From Candidatus Zipacnadia bacterium (GTDB lineage Bacteria; Armatimonadota; Zipacnadia; Zipacnadales; Zipacnadaceae), in assembly GCA_029821455.1 (NCBI GenBank), contig JALGTI010000026.1:1-16672 (forward strand): DNA of 16,672 nucleotides, given 5' to 3'. The position numbers and the translations under genes were made by a program. The notes beneath the pieces are model-generated. The model saw nothing but the letters and a program-made list of their open reading frames with translations, was not told where the DNA came from and searched no databases. Shown here one piece after another: positions 14,269-16,672 of the stretch. Each line of letters begins with the position of its first letter. The stretch's first letter is position 1.

Positions 14269-14503
14269 CGCCTCGATCCATCCGCTGCAATTCGCGTGCC
14301 AACTGGACAAAGCCCGCGGCTGCCCCAAGCACTACCCCTGCGCCGGTTAGCCACGGTTCAGTGTCGAATCGCCCGTCCAGCCAGTACCCTCCGACTGCCC
14401 CAATCACCACACTGAGACCCAGCCTTAACCCCAGCGTACTGAAACGGAGGGTGTCAGCCCAACGCTTGACGGGCCGACTTTTCCTGTCGCCATCTTCCTC
14501 CAT
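14261..14503 (-). CDS. atpZ: AtpZ-like F0F1-ATPase gene 1 protein
   Basis: An 80-residue protein with a charged N-terminus and two membrane helices in the arrangement RLGLSVVIGAVGGYWLDGRF, then a second helix containing LTGAGVVLGAAAGFV. The GGYWLD motif between the helices is characteristic of AtpZ (ATPase_gene1 family). In alkaliphilic Bacillus, AtpZ and AtpI have been reported to form a complex linked to divalent-cation handling and ATP synthase function. It is the first gene of the operon, 16 bp from the predicted transcription start. The ATG at 14503 is preferred over one at 14593, which would run through the promoter. Confidence 0.85.
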   Translation of the reverse strand: MEEDGDRKSRPVKRWADTLRFSTLGLRLGLSVVIGAVGGYWLDGRFDTEPWLTGAGVVLGAAAGFVQLARELQRMDRGDE

Positions 14504-14525
14504 ATCGCTGCCTGCCACCGCGTAG

Positions 14526-14554
14526 ATATTACTCGCGTGCCAGGGTGGTGTCAA
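14526..14554 (-). promoter_or_regulatory. Predicted promoter of the atp operon
   Basis: On the minus strand, a perfect -35 box TTGACA (14549-14554) and TAATAT (14526-14531, 4 of 6) are 17 bp apart. The start would be near 14519, leaving a very short leader of about 16 nt before atpZ. Confidence 0.65.
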
Positions 14555-14586
14555 GCCTGCCCTAGGCGGAGGGTGCAATAACCCCC

Positions 14587-14615
14587 TTGACAAAATCAGG
14601 AGCCGTTGATATAGT
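14587..14615 (+). promoter_or_regulatory. Predicted strong promoter of guaA-hpt
   Basis: A perfect TTGACA (14587-14592), a 17-bp spacer and TATAGT (14610-14615, 5 of 6) form a near-consensus sigma70 promoter. The start would be near 14622, about 240 nt upstream of guaA. It is back to back with the atp promoter, with 32 bp between the two -35 boxes. Confidence 0.75.
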
Positions 14616-14621
14616 TTTCAT

Positions 14622-14862
14622 GTATTGCGGTCCCCCGTTGCTAGAAAACTTCCTTCAGTGTTGCAGTGTGACGAATAGATGGTAGTGACAAGATGGCAAC
14701 GGGTTAGCCTGGAGTGTGGCGGTAAGCAGTCAGGTACTTCGATAGTGCCGACGCAGGAGAGCTTCACACCAAACCTCGCCCCCGGAAGCAACCCAGATAG
14801 GTTAGCGGCTTGAGTATTGTCACCAATTCTTCAGTCATTGCGCCCAGGTCCGAATACGTATA
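14622..14862 (+). promoter_or_regulatory. Long, possibly structured 5' leader of guaA
   Basis: The gene-free stretch 14504-14862 holds the two divergent promoters and this leader of about 240 nt; I find no supported gene in it. Possible stems are CCCGTTGC (14634-14641) with GCAACGGG (14696-14703), a small hairpin GGTAC/GTGCC in the middle, and GCAACC with GGTT-A-GC around 14788-14806. GGGTT at 14701-14705 could instead pair with AACCC at 14790-14794, so the folds compete. The heptamer GGTTAGC occurs twice (in 14702-14708 and 14800-14806). It does not match the purine, T-box or ykkC-type consensus that I know. The ribosome binding site of guaA is also weak. Confidence 0.4.
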
Positions 14863-16410
14863 ATGAGCAAGAAACTCAATCCCCACCAAACAGTGCTTGT
14901 GCTGGACTTCGGGGCCCAGTATGTCCAGCTTATCGTGCGCAAGGTGCGTCAGCAGCATACCTACGCGGAGATACGCCCGGCTGAGACACCTGCCACGCGA
15001 CTCGCCGACGAGTGGCCAGTGGGCATCATCCTGTCCGGCGGGCCGGCCAGCGTCTATGAGGAAGAAGCTCCCACTGTTGATCCACAAATCTTTGAGCTCG
15101 GTATTCCAGTGCTGGGAATATGTTATGGGCATCAACTGATGGCCTCAGTGCTAGGCGGAAATGTCGAGGGTGGCGAGCGGCGAGAGTATGGCCACACGCC
15201 CGTCACTATCACGGAGCCAGACCTGCTACTTGACAGTGTGGAAAGCCCGACCATCACCTGGATGAGTCATGGCGACAGAGTAACCGCCGCGCCGAAAGGC
15301 TTCAAGACGCTGGCCTACAGTGAGCACAGCCCGGTGGCGGCAATGGCCGACGAGGAGCGCAGGCTGTATGGCGTGCAGTTCCACCCCGAGGTGGAGCATA
15401 CGAAGTGTGGGGGACAGGTGCTGCGAAACTTTCTGTATGAGGCCTGTGGCTGTGTGGGTGACTGGCGAACCGAGAGCCTCATAGAGGAAACCGTCCAGGA
15501 GCTGCGCCAGACCATCGGCCATGAGCGCGTGCTGTGCGCACTGTCGGGCGGCGTGGACTCGGCGGTAGTTGCGGCGCTACTTGACCGCGCGGTAGGCGAG
15601 CAGCTTACCTGTATGTTTATTGACCACGGGCTGCTGCGCAAAGGCGAGGCCGAAAGTGTCATCAACCTGTTCTCTGAACGGATGGGGGATAGATTCGTCG
15701 CCATAGAGGCCTCCGCGCTGTTCCTGGAACGGCTCCAAGGAGTAATTGACCCCGAACGCAAGCGGGAAATCATTGGCGAAACCTTCATCCACACCTTCGA
15801 GGCCGAGGCCACAAAGCTGGGCAAGTTCAAGTTCATCGCGCATGGGACGCTGTATCCGGATGTCATCGAGTCCGGAGGGGGAAAGACAGATACCATCAAG
15901 ACTCACCATAATGTTGGTGGGCTGCCGGCCGATATGCAATATGAGAATCTCGAGCCGTTGCGCCGACTGTTCAAAGACGAGGTGCGGGAACTGGCGGTGG
16001 ACTTGGGACTGCCGGACGAGATCGTATGGCGGCGGCCATTCCCCGGGCCAGGCCTGGCAATTCGCGTGGTCGGCGAGGTAACACCTCAGTATCTGGAGAT
16101 GGTGCGAGAAGCGGACGCCATCTTTCGGGAAGAGTTGGCCGCCGCCAATCTGGAGCGGGACATCTCCCAAGCTCTCGCAGTGCTGCCCCAAATCCAATCG
16201 GTGGGCGTGATGGGTGATGGCCGCACCTACCAGCTTCCGATTGTGCTGCGAGCAGTGGTCACCAATGACTTTATGACCGCCGAGTGGGCGAGGCTTCCCG
16301 ACGAACTCCTATCCAGAACAGCCAACCGGATCGTGAACGAGGTGCGAGGCGTTAACCGCGTGCTTTACGATATTACTTCCAAACCTCCAGCCACTATCGA
16401 GTGGGAATAA
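14863..16410 (+). CDS. guaA: GMP synthase (glutamine-hydrolysing)
   Basis: A 515-residue cytoplasmic enzyme that converts XMP to GMP using ATP and glutamine. The N-terminal class I glutamine amidotransferase domain has the triad Cys87 (GICYGHQ), His174 and Glu176 (FHPEVEHT). The ATP-pyrophosphatase domain has the loop LSGGVDSA (227-234). The dimerisation domain ends in the conserved DITSKPPATIEWE. Length is typical (510-525). The ATG at 14863 has only a weak Shine-Dalgarno. The stop overlaps the next start by one base (TAATG), coupling it to hpt. It is transcribed away from the atp operon. Confidence 0.97.
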   Translation: MSKKLNPHQTVLVLDFGAQYVQLIVRKVRQQHTYAEIRPAETPATRLADEWPVGIILSGGPASVYEEEAPTVDPQIFELGIPVLGICYGHQLMASVLGGNVEGGERREYGHTPVTITEPDLLLDSVESPTITWMSHGDRVTAAPKGFKTLAYSEHSPVAAMADEERRLYGVQFHPEVEHTKCGGQVLRNFLYEACGCVGDWRTESLIEETVQELRQTIGHERVLCALSGGVDSAVVAALLDRAVGEQLTCMFIDHGLLRKGEAESVINLFSERMGDRFVAIEASALFLERLQGVIDPERKREIIGETFIHTFEAEATKLGKFKFIAHGTLYPDVIESGGGKTDTIKTHHNVGGLPADMQYENLEPLRRLFKDEVRELAVDLGLPDEIVWRRPFPGPGLAIRVVGEVTPQYLEMVREADAIFREELAAANLERDISQALAVLPQIQSVGVMGDGRTYQLPIVLRAVVTNDFMTAEWARLPDELLSRTANRIVNEVRGVNRVLYDITSKPPATIEWE

Positions 16411-16672
16411 TGCCGTGCGATTGCGATAAGTCCGAGGTCGGAGAGGTTCTGCTGAGCGCTGAGCAGATTGCGGAGGGCGTGCGGGAAGTGGCGGCGCAGA
16501 TAAATCGCGACTATGAGGGGCGCGAGGTGGTGTTGGTGGGAGTGCTGACGGGCGCGGCGGTGTTTCTCAGCGACCTGATGCGACAGCTTGAGATGCCCCT
16601 TCGCGTGGATTTCGTGGCGCTGGCCAGCTACGGGGACCACACTGTATCTAGCGGTGAAGCGCGCCTAGTCAA
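16410..16672 (+). CDS. hpt: Hypoxanthine phosphoribosyltransferase, N-terminal fragment
   Basis: This is the first 87 codons of a purine phosphoribosyltransferase that salvages hypoxanthine (and usually guanine) to IMP/GMP with PRPP; it runs off the right edge. The visible stretch VLLSAEQIAEGVREVAAQI, then DYEGREVVLVGVLTGAAVF, SDLMRQLEMPLRVDFVA and SYG-x-SSGEARLVK fits the bacterial Hpt N-terminal half. The PRPP loop lies beyond the window. A threonine stands where GVLKGA is more usual. The ATG shares its A with the guaA stop codon, so de novo and salvage GMP steps are encoded together. Confidence 0.9.
   Translation, partial: MPCDCDKSEVGEVLLSAEQIAEGVREVAAQINRDYEGREVVLVGVLTGAAVFLSDLMRQLEMPLRVDFVALASYGDHTVSSGEARLV

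Noticed and set aside
14622..14862. tRNA, SRP RNA or known riboswitch in the guaA leader
   Set aside because: No cloverleaf with acceptor and T-loop, no SRP GGAAG/GCAGC core, and no purine, T-box or ykkC consensus could be found by eye.
14859..14864. TATAAT overlapping the guaA start codon as a promoter
   Set aside because: No -35 box at suitable spacing, and transcription would begin inside guaA. The upstream TTGACA-N17-TATAGT is far better.
14764..15135. Minus-strand open frame of 123 codons across the guaA leader and start
   Set aside because: It is mostly antisense to guaA, has no good ribosome binding site and no recognisable motif.
1..16672. CRISPR array, prophage, integrase or defence genes
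   Set aside because: No regularly spaced direct repeats and no such protein families appear in any frame; the coding content is housekeeping.

Overview
The window is a compact stretch of bacterial housekeeping genes from a GC-rich organism. Eighteen genes run on the minus strand from about 14.5 kb down to position 1, and two run on the plus strand at the right edge. No phage, plasmid, transposase, CRISPR or rRNA/tRNA gene is visible. The lineage cannot be fixed from the sequence alone. The gene order atp operon, murA, mreB/mbl recalls Bacillus-type genomes. That order, together with a Tat-exported DUF362 lipoprotein and palindromic intergenic repeats, suggests an uncultured Terrabacteria-type lineage (Armatimonadota, Chloroflexota or Bacillota relatives). 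This placement is inference.

Layout, right to left. At 14.50-14.62 kb two divergent sigma70-type promoters, each with a perfect TTGACA box, face away from each other. The plus-strand one reads through a gene-free leader of about 240 nt into guaA and then hpt (cut by the window edge), which make and salvage purine nucleotides. The minus-strand one reads into a complete F-type ATP synthase operon, atpZ-I-B-E-F-H-A-G-D-C (14503-7123). Its genes are tightly packed or overlapping, except for two repeat-filled gaps on either side of atpG. Then come murA and mreB (cell-wall precursor synthesis and cell-shape filament; 13-bp overlap) behind their own promoter. They are followed by a class I aminotransferase, a PfkB-family sugar kinase, a Tat-signal DUF362 lipoprotein, tatA, a secreted protein of unknown function and the first 39 codons of cysS.

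Most of the coding content is ordinary. The points worth a second look are: (1) three copies of a 26-bp palindromic repeat, one intact and two each interrupted at a different position by a different palindromic insert; (2) an ATP synthase c subunit in which most glycines of the first-helix packing motif are alanine; (3) a long, apparently structured leader before guaA that matches no riboswitch I recognise; (4) a Tat-exported DUF362 lipoprotein encoded directly before tatA. I do not see a convincing new multi-gene system.
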